DNA of 64,000 bases from NCBI GenBank assembly GCA_963800215.1, contig CAWCZY010000006.1:434001-498000 (forward strand), read 5' to 3'. Under the pieces are notes generated by a model that did not search any database, was not told the DNA's origin, and saw nothing but the letters and a program-made list of their open reading frames with translations. The DNA comes from JAJPKK01 sp963800215. GTDB taxonomy: Bacteria; Pseudomonadota; Alphaproteobacteria; Rhizobiales; Xanthobacteraceae. Shown piece after piece: positions 25,941 through 34,896 of the stretch. Positions within the stretch are counted from its first letter, which is position 1. Every line of letters begins with the position of its first letter. The translations under genes and the position numbers were made by a program.

Positions 25941-26806
25941 GTCATCATGCCTTCCTCGCCGAACAGGCCGCGCGGCCTGATCAGCAGCACCACCGCCATC
26001 AGCACGTACATGATCGCCTCGCTGGCGGACGGCAGGAACACGGCGGTGACGCCGGACGCGACGCCGATCAAGAGGCCGCCGAACAGCGTCCCCGGCAGGC
26101 TGCCGACGCCGCCGACGATGATGGCGATGAAGCTCGGCATCAGCAGCCCGGTGCCCATGGTCGGCTCGAGGCCGAGCTGGCCCGCGGCGAGAACGCCGCT
26201 GAGCCCGGCCAGGAAGATTCCCACCGCGAAATTGAGCGAGCGCAGCATCCCGACATTGATGCCGAGCGCCGCCACGGTTTCGAGATCGAGGGTGCCGGCG
26301 CGGATGCGGATGCCGAGCCGCGTGTAGCGCAACAGGCCGAACAGCAGGGCGACCGAGGCCACCACCGTCAGCACCATGAACAGGCGATATCCCGTGATGA
26401 AGAAGAATTCATAGCTCAGCGGCTGTGCCAGGAATTCCGGGATCGTCACGGGCTTGCCCTGGGCGCCCCAGATGAAGCGGGTGCCGTCCTCGATGATGAA
26501 GGCGAGGCCGAAGGTGAGCAGCAGGCTGTAGAGAGGGTCGCGCCCGTACAGCGGGCGGATCAGGACGCGCTCCACCGCGAGCCCGATCACGGCGGTCAGC
26601 AGCGGCGCCAGCAGCAGCGCACCCCAGAATCCCACATAGGGGGTGATCGTGTAGGCGATATAGCCGCCGATCACGAGGAAGCCGCCATGGGCGAAGTTGA
26701 TGACGTTGCTCAGGTTGAGGATGAGCGACAGGCCGAGCGCCATGAGCACATAGAAGGCGCCGATGATCAGGCCGTTCGTGACGTTGAACAGCAGGAGTTG
26801 CGTCAT
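25937..26806 (-). CDS. livH: Branched-chain amino-acid-type ABC transporter permease LivH
   Basis: The 289-residue permease has the LivH signature GLSLILNLSNVINFAHGGF near residues 25-43 and GGVGSLPGTLFGGLLIG near the C terminus, with about eight membrane helices. It follows the binding-protein gene after 119 bases and overlaps livM by four bases. The ATG at 26806 gives the standard N terminus MTQLLLFNVTNGLIIGA. Confidence 0.93.
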   Translation of the reverse strand: MTQLLLFNVTNGLIIGAFYVLMALGLSLILNLSNVINFAHGGFLVIGGYIAYTITPYVGFWGALLLAPLLTAVIGLAVERVLIRPLYGRDPLYSLLLTFGLAFIIEDGTRFIWGAQGKPVTIPEFLAQPLSYEFFFITGYRLFMVLTVVASVALLFGLLRYTRLGIRIRAGTLDLETVAALGINVGMLRSLNFAVGIFLAGLSGVLAAGQLGLEPTMGTGLLMPSFIAIIVGGVGSLPGTLFGGLLIGVASGVTAVFLPSASEAIMYVLMAVVLLIRPRGLFGEEGMMT

Positions 26807-26925
26807 GGATCAGCACTCGCGAAGGAGCATTGCGGGGCGGGGTGGCGGAGGTCCCGCCAACGCACCGGCCCGGAGCAGGTCGCATGTCCGGGCCGGGCCG
26901 AGATGTCGTTTACGTGGACCGCCGC

Positions 26926-28189
26926 TCAGGCGGGCCACTGCAGGGTGCAGCCGGTCTCCGCTACCGGCGGCGAGGTCGTGTCGCCGGCGACGATGTTGTC
27001 GACCCGGAACAGGTCCTGCGGATCGGTGGCGCCCTTGGCCTGGGCCTCGCCGACAAAGGCCGACGTCATCAACTGATGGTCGCCCTTGCGGTAGTAAACC
27101 TTGTTGGGCTGCAGCTTGACCTCCGGCGGCAATTCGAAATCGCCGAGCGCCTGGGCGAGCTTGAAGGAGTCGAGCGTCTTTTCCCGGTTGGCGGCGAGCG
27201 CGAAGCTGTAGATCGAGGCGTAGCCGAACCAGGTGCGCGCGGTCGGCACCTTGCCGTTGCTGCGCTTGCGGGTCTCGGCGACGAATTCGGCGAGGTGAGG
27301 GGTGTTCGGCCTGCTTCCAGTACCATTCGAACATCCAGATGCCGATGCGCGCCTCCGGCGGCAGCGCTTCGAGGGATTCGAGCTCCTGCTGGGTGCCGGC
27401 GACATGGATCTGCCTGTTGATGCCGAACTGGACGATCTGCTTGAGGCAATTGACCATGTCGGAGCCCTGCGGCAGCAGCAGCAGGACGTCGGGGTTGGCG
27501 GCGCGCGCCTTGATCAGGTAGGCGGAGAAATCGCTGGTGCCGAGCGGCGCCAGCTCGTTGCCGGTCACGGTGCCGCCGAGCTTCTTGAGGTTTTCCGCGC
27601 AGGCTTCCTGCAGGGTGTGGCCGAACGCATAGTCCGGCGTGATGAAGTGCCACTTCTTGCCGTATTTGGTGAACAGCAGCTCGGAAACCGAATTCGCCTC
27701 CATCCGCGTGGTGTTGCAGACGCGGTAGACGTTCCACTTGCAATCCTTGCCGGTGATGCCGTCGGTGTGGCCGCCCGATACGATGTGCAGGACCTTCTTC
27801 TCGGCGGTCACCTGGGCCATCGCCTGGGCGATGCCGGAATTGACGTCGCCGATGATGAAGTTCACCTGGTCGCGCTCGATCAATTTCCGGGTCTTCTGCA
27901 CTCCGGTGCCGACGTCGTTGGCCGAATCCTCCACCAGCAATTCGAGCTGGCGGCCGAGCACGCCGCCCTTGGCGTTGATGGTGTCGACCGCGAGCCGGGC
28001 GCCGATCACCTCGTTCTGGGCGACGGCGGCATAGACGCCGGTCAGCGGATCGACCATGCCGATCTTGATGGGGCTCTCACCGCGCGCCTCGATGATGAAC
28101 GGAGACGCGATCTGGGCGGCACCGACGGCGGCGCCCGCCTTGAGCAAGGTGCGCCTGTCGAAGCGGTGTGAAAGCGCTGGGCGTGCCAT
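26926..28189 (-). CDS. ABC transporter substrate-binding protein, LivK/urea-amide type (one frame disruption)
   Basis: The gene starts at the ATG at 28189, with a twin-arginine-like leader (RRTLLKAGAAVGAAQIASP) and then IKIGMVDPLTGVYAA, the type 1 periplasmic binding fold. The frame holds through EWYWKQAEHP. One extra G (plus strand) in the run at 27299-27302 then shifts it, and the protein resumes HLAEFVAETRKRSNGK to the stop at 26926. The corrected length is about 420 residues, normal for the family. It lies directly upstream of livH and supplies the solute receptor. The break is probably a run-length sequencing error. Confidence 0.88.
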
Positions 28190-28337
28190 GGTGTGTCCTC
28201 CTGAAAATTCTTTATGATCGGGCGATGCAACGCGCCGTTGCGGCGATCTTATGACAATTCGCCGCCCGCTTCACAAGGCTGGGGCTAGGCCTTTCGTCGC
28301 ATCCAGGGCGGGTTGGGGTCGCAAAATGATTTGCGAC

Positions 28338-28862
28338 CTACTCTCCGCGATGGAACGGAATGAAGCCGTCCCGATTGGGCATTTTCACGTGAGGCAGCGT
28401 CTGCGCATTCATGGTCTCGGTGTCGCCGATGACGCCGTTCAGGCTGAGAATGTAGGCGGCGACCGCATAGACCTCGTCATTGCTGAGCGACTTGGAGTTG
28501 ACGTACGGCATCGCGCGGCGCACGTAATCGAACAAGGTCGTCGCGTAAGGCCAGTAGCTGCCGACCGTCTTGACCGCGGGCTTGTCGCCCGCCAGCGTGC
28601 CCATGCCGCCCACCAGCCGGTCGTTGGGCTGGCCGGCGCCCTTGGCGCCATGGCAGGCTTGGCATTTCGTGTTGAAGACCTCCTCGCCCTGCTTGGGGGT
28701 GCCGCTGCCGGGCGGCAGCCCGGCGCCGTCGGGGCCGATGCTGATGTCCCAGGCGGCGAGATCCTCGGGCGAGATCGGCTTGCCGAGATTGGGCGATTGC
28801 GCGAACGCCGCCGAGCACAGGGCGAGCAAGGTGCCGGCAGCAAGGAGCTTACGCGTAGACAT
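28338..28862 (-). CDS. soxD: Mono-haem cytochrome c partner of the SoxC-like dehydrogenase
   Basis: The 174-residue product has a signal peptide (residues 1-21, ending AAFAQ) and a single haem motif CQACH near residue 68. A probable distal methionine lies in RRAMPYVN, followed by LSNDEVYAVAAYILSLNG, the usual cytochrome c C-terminal helix. The start overlaps the end of the SoxC gene by 14 bases, so it is its electron-acceptor subunit. Classical SoxD is larger and carries two haems; this short single-haem form is closer to the cytochrome subunit of sulfite dehydrogenases, so the soxD symbol is tentative. Confidence 0.8.
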   Translation of the reverse strand: MSTRKLLAAGTLLALCSAAFAQSPNLGKPISPEDLAAWDISIGPDGAGLPPGSGTPKQGEEVFNTKCQACHGAKGAGQPNDRLVGGMGTLAGDKPAVKTVGSYWPYATTLFDYVRRAMPYVNSKSLSNDEVYAVAAYILSLNGVIGDTETMNAQTLPHVKMPNRDGFIPFHRGE

Positions 28863-30114
28863 TTTTCACCTCGCCCTTGTCGGAGACGCCCCAGCTCGTG
28901 ATCATATTATTGTGGAAGTTGCCGCGGTCGCCGCGCAGCGCGATGAGCTGCGCGCGGTTCGGCTGGACATAGCCGGTTTCGTCGGTGGAGCGGCTTTGCA
29001 GCGTCACCGGCGCGCCGTCCCACCGCCACGGCATCCGGAACCGCGTCAGCGCCTTCGGCAGCACCGGCTCCTGCAGGGCGGCGAGGCCCCAGCTCTTGCC
29101 GCCGTCGGCCGACACTTCGACCTTGGCGATCTTGCCGTAGCCGGACCAGGCGAGGCCGGAGATCTCGTAGAGACCGGGTCCGCGCATGGTGAGGCCGGGC
29201 GACGGATGGGTGATCACCGATTTCGCCTCCATCGGGAACACGAATTGCAGCGATTTCCCGCTCGGCAGGGTGACCGTGTACTTCGAGGTCTCGTCCTTGG
29301 TCATGGTCGGCCCCTCCGTGAGCTTGATCCGGCGCAGCCATTTGACGTTCATATTGCCCTCGAAGCCGGGCAGCAGCAGGCGCACCGGATAGCCGTTGGA
29401 GGGGCGCACGCGTTCGCCGTTCTGATAGAGCGCGACCATCGCGTCATCCATCGCCTTTTCCAGCGGGACGCTGCGGCTCATGCCGGCGGCGTCGGCGCCC
29501 TCCGCGAGCAGCCATTTCGCGGACGCGTCGACGCCGGCTTCCTCCAGCAGCACCGAGAGCTTGACCCCGGTCCATTCCGAGCACGACAACAGGCCGTGGA
29601 TCGCCTGGATATTGACCGGCGCGGGGGCTTTCTGGAACAGGATGCCGCTGTTGCCGGCGCATTCGAGGAAGGCGATGCGCGACACCAGCGGATAGCGCGA
29701 GAGATCATCGACGGTGAACACCAGCGGACGTTTCACCAGGCCGTGGATGACGACGCGGTGGGCATCGGGATTGATATCGGGAATGCCGCTGTGAGAGCGC
29801 TCGTAATGCAGGCCGCTGGGCGTCATCATGCCGTTGAGCCGCTGGTGCGGCGTGCGTGCGGACCCCGTCCCCGTGGTTCCCGGCGCCGAGGCCCAGGTGC
29901 GCGCGACCTTTTCCTCGAACTTGGAGGGCTGGCCGTAGCCGACGAACCCGGCGCCGGGGATTTGCATCCAGGGCTCGACCGGCAGCGGCTCCGCGCTGAG
30001 GCGGGACGGCGCGATGCCCGCGCCCACCGCCGCCGCGCTCGCTGCCAGGAACATGCGGCGGTGAAGCAGGCCGTTGCCCGCCACCTGCTCGTGGCTTTCC
30101 GGCGAATCTTTCAT
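28849..30114 (-). CDS. soxC: SoxC-like sulfite/sulfane dehydrogenase molybdopterin subunit
   Basis: The 421-residue product starts at the ATG at 30114, behind a strong GGGAGGAAG site. A Tat signal RRMFLAASAAAVGAG occupies about residues 19-33. SoxC landmarks include GTGSARTPHQRL, SGLHYERSHSGIP, and IAFLECAGNSGILF with the molybdenum-ligand cysteine, followed by NIQAIHGLLSCSEWTG. The C-terminal Mo-co dimerisation domain begins near residue 285. The enzyme oxidises sulfane sulfur or sulfite in the periplasm and passes electrons to the cytochrome encoded next. No soxXYZAB genes are nearby, so thiosulfate oxidation cannot be inferred from this locus. Confidence 0.9.
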   Translation of the reverse strand: MKDSPESHEQVAGNGLLHRRMFLAASAAAVGAGIAPSRLSAEPLPVEPWMQIPGAGFVGYGQPSKFEEKVARTWASAPGTTGTGSARTPHQRLNGMMTPSGLHYERSHSGIPDINPDAHRVVIHGLVKRPLVFTVDDLSRYPLVSRIAFLECAGNSGILFQKAPAPVNIQAIHGLLSCSEWTGVKLSVLLEEAGVDASAKWLLAEGADAAGMSRSVPLEKAMDDAMVALYQNGERVRPSNGYPVRLLLPGFEGNMNVKWLRRIKLTEGPTMTKDETSKYTVTLPSGKSLQFVFPMEAKSVITHPSPGLTMRGPGLYEISGLAWSGYGKIAKVEVSADGGKSWGLAALQEPVLPKALTRFRMPWRWDGAPVTLQSRSTDETGYVQPNRAQLIALRGDRGNFHNNMITSWGVSDKGEVKNVYA

Positions 30115-30292
30115 GATGGCTTCCTCCCTGAGGTCTTTCTGTTGAGACATTCTAGTCGGTTTCACGCGGCTGGGAACGGGTAATTGCGACCGGGCCCGCG
30201 GAGGCTTGCCGGGGTTCGCATGTAAGCAGGCACATTTTTTGCGAACATGCCGTTCCACAAATAACGTGCGGTTCGACGAAGGAGACGGTCCG

Positions 30293-31312
30293 ATGGACCA
30301 GCCACGGCTTCATCGTTTCATTTCGGCCATGCCGAAGGCGGAACTGCATCTGCACATCGAGGGGACGCTGGAACCCGAGATGATGATGGAGCTCGCCGAG
30401 CGCAACGGCGTCACGCTGCCTTATGCCGATGTCGACGCGATCAGGGCAGCCTATCGTTTCAACTCGCTCCAGGACTTTCTCGACCTCTATTACGCCGGCA
30501 TGTCCGTGCTGCGGACCCGGCAGGACTTTTTCGACCTCGCCTACGCCTATCTCACCAGGATGGCGGCGCAGAACGTGACCCATGTCGAGGTTTTCTTCGA
30601 TCCGCAGGGTCACACCGGGCGCGGCGTGTCCTTCGACACGGTGCTGTCCGGATTGACGGACGCGTTCGACCGGGCGCTGCGGGAGTTCCGGATCACTTCC
30701 AAGCTCATCATGTGCTTTCTGCGGCACCTGTCTGAGGAACAGGCATTCGACACGCTGGGGCACGCCTGCCGCTGCAAGGCGCATATCTTCGGCGTCGGGC
30801 TCGATTCCTCGGAGAAAGGAAACCCGCCGTCGAAATTCGCGCGCGTCTACGCGCAGGCGCGGCAGGAGGGGTTCGTGCCGGTGGCCCATGCGGGCGAAGA
30901 GGGGCCGCCCGCCTATGTGTGCGAGGCGATCGATCTCCTGAAGGTCAGGCGCATCGATCACGGCAACCGGGCGCTCGAGGACCCCTTGCTGGTTGCCCGC
31001 ATCGCGCGCGAGCAAATTCCCATGACGATCTGCCCGTTGTCCAACAAGCGCCTTCAAGTATGCCCGGACCTGCGACTGCATCCCTTGCGACGCATGCTGG
31101 AGGCGGGGCTCATGGTGACCGTCAATTCCGACGATCCGTCCTATTTCGGCGGTTATGTGAACGAGAACTTCGTCGCGGTGCAGGAGGCGCTGGCGCTGAC
31201 CGCGGCCGAGGTCGCGACGCTCGCCCGGAATTCCTTCATCGCATCGTTCATGACGGAGGCGGAGAAGGCAGCGGCTCTGGCCGCCTTCGATGCGTTTCAC
31301 GCGAAATGGTGA
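30293..31312 (+). CDS. Adenine deaminase of the adenosine-deaminase superfamily
   Basis: The 339-residue product has the zinc-hydrolase motifs ELHLHIEGTLEPEMM (residues 15-29), VAHAGEEGPP, RIDHGNRALEDP and VTVNSDDPSYFGGY. The combination FFDPQGHTGRGV, LRHLSEEQAFDTL, VGLDSSEKGNPPSKF and CPLSNKRLQV matches the bacterial adenine deaminase group (Pseudomonas PA0148 and yeast Aah1 type) better than true adenosine deaminase. It would convert adenine to hypoxanthine and ammonia in purine salvage. I chose the ATG at 30293, with AGGAGAC upstream. It is divergent from soxC. General annotation may call it adenosine deaminase. Confidence 0.9.
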   Translation: MDQPRLHRFISAMPKAELHLHIEGTLEPEMMMELAERNGVTLPYADVDAIRAAYRFNSLQDFLDLYYAGMSVLRTRQDFFDLAYAYLTRMAAQNVTHVEVFFDPQGHTGRGVSFDTVLSGLTDAFDRALREFRITSKLIMCFLRHLSEEQAFDTLGHACRCKAHIFGVGLDSSEKGNPPSKFARVYAQARQEGFVPVAHAGEEGPPAYVCEAIDLLKVRRIDHGNRALEDPLLVARIAREQIPMTICPLSNKRLQVCPDLRLHPLRRMLEAGLMVTVNSDDPSYFGGYVNENFVAVQEALALTAAEVATLARNSFIASFMTEAEKAAALAAFDAFHAKW

Positions 31313-31319
31313 AAGCCCC

Positions 31320-31403
31320 GTCATTCCGGGGCCGGCCGCAGGCCGGAACCCGGAATCCAGGCTGAGGTAGATTCCGGGTTCGGCGCTCCGCACCGCCCGG
31401 AAT
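31320..31403. repeat. Long imperfect hairpin (CATTCCGGG family)
   Basis: GTCATTCCGGGGC and CCCGGAATGAC form the outer arms, and GGAACCCGGAATCCAG pairs internally with ATTCCGGGTTC. The element lies between the convergent adenine deaminase and VOC genes. A close relative with the same arms lies at 56393-56500. It could stop transcription from both sides. Confidence 0.7.
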
Positions 31404-31415
31404 GACTTCTCCAGG

Positions 31416-32237
31416 TTACGGCAGATAAACCGGCTTCGGCCGTTCGTTCAACTCGATGTAGGTGCCCCAGGGATCGGTGATGAACGCCAGCGAGACGCCG
31501 GATTGTTCATTCTTGGTGTAGGGCCGGTCGAGCTTGATGCCGGCCGCTTCGAGCTTCTTGATAAAGCCCGGCAGGTCGACCACGTCGAAGCCGATGTGGT
31601 CGAGCACCCGCCCTTTGGTGGGGGCCTGCGCCGCATCGGCCTTGTTGAACCGCAGCTGAACGCCGGGGATGTCGTCGACCGGAGCATTGTTGCGCGTGCT
31701 GGGCTTGGCGCCGAAGGTCTTGGCGTACCAGGCCTGGATCTGAGGAATCGAGGCCTCCGGCACGAAGAAGTGGACATGCTCGTTGCGGATCGGTTCGCTC
31801 TGGTTCTTGTTTTCCAGAATTTCAATTCTCAGGCCGTCCGGTGTCTGGACATAGGCTTGATCCAGCCTGCCGTTGTTTCCAGGCAGTACCGGCACGCCGG
31901 CGGCCTTCCACTTGGCGACGGATTCCTGGACGTTCTTGACGACGAAGCCGACGTGGTTCACCACCGATCCGACCGAGCCGGCGGTCGGCGGCGGCGAGGC
32001 TGCGCCGAGATTGAGGTTCACGACGACACCGGGAAACGTCACGCGTTGACGAGGACCGTCGCTGCTCGCGACGCCGCCCATGCCGACGAAAATCTTCTTG
32101 TTGGCTTCCACGTCGCGTGAATTGAGATGCCAGTGTCCCATGGTCACGCCGGCTTCATTGGGCGCGTAGGGTTGTGCCCAGGCGGTCCCCACAGTCAGGC
32201 TCGATACGAGCCATAGAGCTGAAATAATTCGTTTCAT
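31416..32237 (-). CDS. Exported two-domain VOC (glyoxalase/bleomycin-resistance fold) protein
   Basis: The 273-residue product has a signal peptide (residues 1-21, TAWAQ) and two VOC modules, at about 28-140 (MGHWHLNSRDVEANKKIF) and 147-265 (NEHVHFFVPEASIPQIQ, LDHIGFDVVDL, ITDPWGTYIELNE). Metal-binding His and Glu residues are present at the expected ends of each module, suggesting a dioxygenase, isomerase or glyoxalase-like enzyme. Periplasmic location is unusual but repeated in this family. The substrate is unknown. The start at 32237 is set by the signal peptide. Confidence 0.85.
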   Translation of the reverse strand: MKRIISALWLVSSLTVGTAWAQPYAPNEAGVTMGHWHLNSRDVEANKKIFVGMGGVASSDGPRQRVTFPGVVVNLNLGAASPPPTAGSVGSVVNHVGFVVKNVQESVAKWKAAGVPVLPGNNGRLDQAYVQTPDGLRIEILENKNQSEPIRNEHVHFFVPEASIPQIQAWYAKTFGAKPSTRNNAPVDDIPGVQLRFNKADAAQAPTKGRVLDHIGFDVVDLPGFIKKLEAAGIKLDRPYTKNEQSGVSLAFITDPWGTYIELNERPKPVYLP

Positions 32238-32421
32238 CGGTGTCTCCCTGTTGACGTCGCATTCGTCCGTGCGATCGGCGTGTAGTTTAGCACTCGGCCG
32301 GGGAGCGCGTAAGTACGTCCACGGGGTTTTCCGGCCTGCGTTCCGGCGTGGCGTGCAATACATTCCCAGGCCCGAGGCTCCCCAGCCAGTAGTGCGATCC
32401 AGACAGATGGTTCCCATACTC

Positions 32422-34746
32422 ATGAACACGGCGATCCCTGATCCCGCGGCCGGATTGTCGAGCGAGGAGGCTCGGCGCCGCCTCGCAGCCACCGGAGCGA
32501 ATGCCGTTCAAGACGTGGTCCAGCGTCCGATCAGCCGGGCCCTGAAGAAGATGTGGGCCCCGGTGCCGTGGATGCTCGAGGCGGCGGTCCTGCTGCAGTT
32601 GGCGCTCGGCGAATATATCGAAGCTTCCGCCGTCGGGTTTCTCCTGGTGTTCAATGCGGGCCTGGGATTCTTCCAGGAGGGCCGCGCCCAGGCGACACTC
32701 GAAGCCCTGAAATCCCGCCTGGCCCTGACTGCATCGGCCCGGCGCGACGGCGTCTGGAAGACGCTTCCGGCGGCCGAACTGGTCGAGGGCGACGTGGTCA
32801 AGCTGTCGCTCGGCACCGTCGTCCCCGCCGACGTTCGATTGATCGACGGATCCGTCCTGGTCGACCAATCCATGCTCACCGGCGAATCCGTGCCGATCGA
32901 GGCCGGACCCGGCTTTGCGGCCTATGCCGGCGCGCTGATCCGGCGCGGCGAGGCGGTCGCGGAAATCGTCGCGACCGGCGAGCGCACGAAATTCGGGCGC
33001 AGCGCCGAACTCATTCGTACCGCCCATGTGGAAAGCACGGAGCAGAAGGCGATCTTTCGCGTGGTGCGCAACCTCGCTCTGTTCAACGGCGGCGTGACCA
33101 TCCTGCTCGTCGCCTATGCCGTGCATTTGGCGATGCCGCTTGGCGAGATCGCGCCGCTGGTGCTGGTCGCCGTGCTCGCCTCGATTCCGGTGGCGCTCCC
33201 GTCGATGTTCACCCTCGCGGCGACGGTGGGGGCACGAGCCGTGGCGCAGCGCGGCGTGCTGCCGACGCGGCTCTCGGCGCTCGATGAAGCGGCCGGGATG
33301 GACGTCCTGTGCGCCGACAAGACGGGAACGCTGACACGCAACGAATTGGCGGTCATCGCCGTTCACGCCCTGCCGGGCTTCGACGAGGCGCAAATCCTGG
33401 CGATGGCGACGCTGGCGAGTTCGGACGGCGGCGCCGACCCGGTCGATGCCGCCATCCGCGCGGCTTCCCGGCCTGAGTTCGTGGCGCGCTGGAAACTCGT
33501 CGCCTTCACGCCTTTCGATCCGACGCGAAAGATGTCGGAGGCCGCCGCAGTCGACGTGAAGGGCAAGCGGTTGAGGATCGTCAAGGGCGCGTTCGCGGTC
33601 GTCTCCGCGATAGCCGAAGCGGCTCCTGCGGCGGCGGCGATGGTCGAAGAACTCCAAGTCAAAGGCTTTCGCGTTCTCGTTGTCGCTGAGGGGGCGGCCG
33701 TGCCGTTGCACGTCGCGGGGGTGATCGCGCTGAGCGATCCGCCGCGCGAGGATTCGGCGGCGCTGATCGCCCAATTGCGCGGCCTCGGCGTGCGGACGGT
33801 GATGGTGACCGGCGACGCCCCGGTGACGGCACGCGTCGTTGCGGACGCGGTCGGAATCACCGGGCCGATCTGCACGACCATGCCGCCGCCCCAAGCCATC
33901 CGCGCCGAGCAATTCGGCGTCTTCGCCGGCGTATTGCCCGAGGACAAGTACGCGCTGGTCCAGGCGTTCCAGCGCGGCGGCCACGTGGTCGGCATGTGCG
34001 GCGACGGCGCCAATGACGCGCCGGCGTTGCGGCAGGCGCAGATGGGCATCGCCGTCTTCACCGCGACCGACGTGGCGAAATCGGCGGCCGGCATCGTGCT
34101 GACCGAACCCGGCCTCGGCGGCATCGTGGTCGCCGTGCAGGAGGGGCGAACGACGTTCCAGCGCATCCTGACCTACACGCTGCGGTCAATCGTCCACAAG
34201 GTCGCCCAGGTACTGTTCCTGCTGGCGGGGCTGGTCATTTCCGGAACCGCCGTGCTGACGCCGTTGCTGATGGTGCTGATGATGGTGGCGGGCGATTTCT
34301 TCGCGCTCTCGTCGGCAACCGACAATGTGCGGGGATCGCCGCGCCCCAATGTCTGGCGGATCGGAAACCTCACCATCGTCGGCATCGTGCTGGGATTTTG
34401 CGATCTCGTCTTCTGCATCGCCAGCGTCGCGACCGGGCGCTTCGGCCTCGGCCTCGACGACGAGACCTTGCGGACGCTGACGGTGGTCACGCTGGTCTAC
34501 AGCGGCCAGGCGATCTTCTATGTCTCGCGGGAGCGCCGGCATCTGTGGAGCTCGCGGCCCGGTTCCTGGCTGATCGCATCGTCGATCCTCGACATCGCGC
34601 TGTTCACCACATTCGCGACGCAGGGCATTCTGATGGCGCCGTTGCCGGCAACCATCGTGGCCTCCCTGTTCGGAGCGGCGATCGTGCTGGCGTTCTGCCT
34701 GGACACGGTGAAGGTCATGCTGTTCCGGCGTTTCGCCGTCGCGTGA
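32422..34746 (+). CDS. P3A-type plasma-membrane proton-pumping ATPase
   Basis: The 774-residue product has about ten membrane helices. It shows the actuator motif SMLTGESVPIEAG, phosphorylation site DKTGTLTRNE near residue 299, and GVLPEDKYALVQAFQ followed by GMCGDGANDAPALRQAQMG. IVLTEPGLGGI after that is characteristic of Pma1-like proton ATPases rather than calcium or heavy-metal pumps. The extended C-terminal autoinhibitory domain of fungal and plant Pma1 is absent. It would export protons and raise membrane potential. An ATG 15 bases earlier (32407) is an alternative start; neither has a convincing ribosome-binding site. Confidence 0.9.
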   Translation: MNTAIPDPAAGLSSEEARRRLAATGANAVQDVVQRPISRALKKMWAPVPWMLEAAVLLQLALGEYIEASAVGFLLVFNAGLGFFQEGRAQATLEALKSRLALTASARRDGVWKTLPAAELVEGDVVKLSLGTVVPADVRLIDGSVLVDQSMLTGESVPIEAGPGFAAYAGALIRRGEAVAEIVATGERTKFGRSAELIRTAHVESTEQKAIFRVVRNLALFNGGVTILLVAYAVHLAMPLGEIAPLVLVAVLASIPVALPSMFTLAATVGARAVAQRGVLPTRLSALDEAAGMDVLCADKTGTLTRNELAVIAVHALPGFDEAQILAMATLASSDGGADPVDAAIRAASRPEFVARWKLVAFTPFDPTRKMSEAAAVDVKGKRLRIVKGAFAVVSAIAEAAPAAAAMVEELQVKGFRVLVVAEGAAVPLHVAGVIALSDPPREDSAALIAQLRGLGVRTVMVTGDAPVTARVVADAVGITGPICTTMPPPQAIRAEQFGVFAGVLPEDKYALVQAFQRGGHVVGMCGDGANDAPALRQAQMGIAVFTATDVAKSAAGIVLTEPGLGGIVVAVQEGRTTFQRILTYTLRSIVHKVAQVLFLLAGLVISGTAVLTPLLMVLMMVAGDFFALSSATDNVRGSPRPNVWRIGNLTIVGIVLGFCDLVFCIASVATGRFGLGLDDETLRTLTVVTLVYSGQAIFYVSRERRHLWSSRPGSWLIASSILDIALFTTFATQGILMAPLPATIVASLFGAAIVLAFCLDTVKVMLFRRFAVA

Positions 34747-34780
34747 CGCTTATGAACTGATTACGGCGCGCTTCTGCCGC

Positions 34781-34861
34781 TGTCATCGCCCGGCTTGACC
34801 GGGCGATCCAGTAAACATCGACCGCGAGTACTGGATTGCCCGGTCAAGCCGGGCAATGACA
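34781..34861. repeat. Inverted pair of CCCGG palindromic repeats
   Basis: TGTCATCGCCCGGCTTGACC with GGGCGATCCAGTA (34781-34813) and TACTGGATTGCCCGGTCAAG with CCGGGCAATGACA (34829-34861) are near-perfect reverse complements, separated by 15 bases. Each is also a palindrome. The block lies between the stop codons of the convergent ATPase and hydrolase genes and could act as a bidirectional terminator. A single copy is at about 3494-3522. Confidence 0.75.
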
Positions 34862-34896
34862 TCAATTGGGGAGCGCGATCGAAAAAATGTGCGAGT

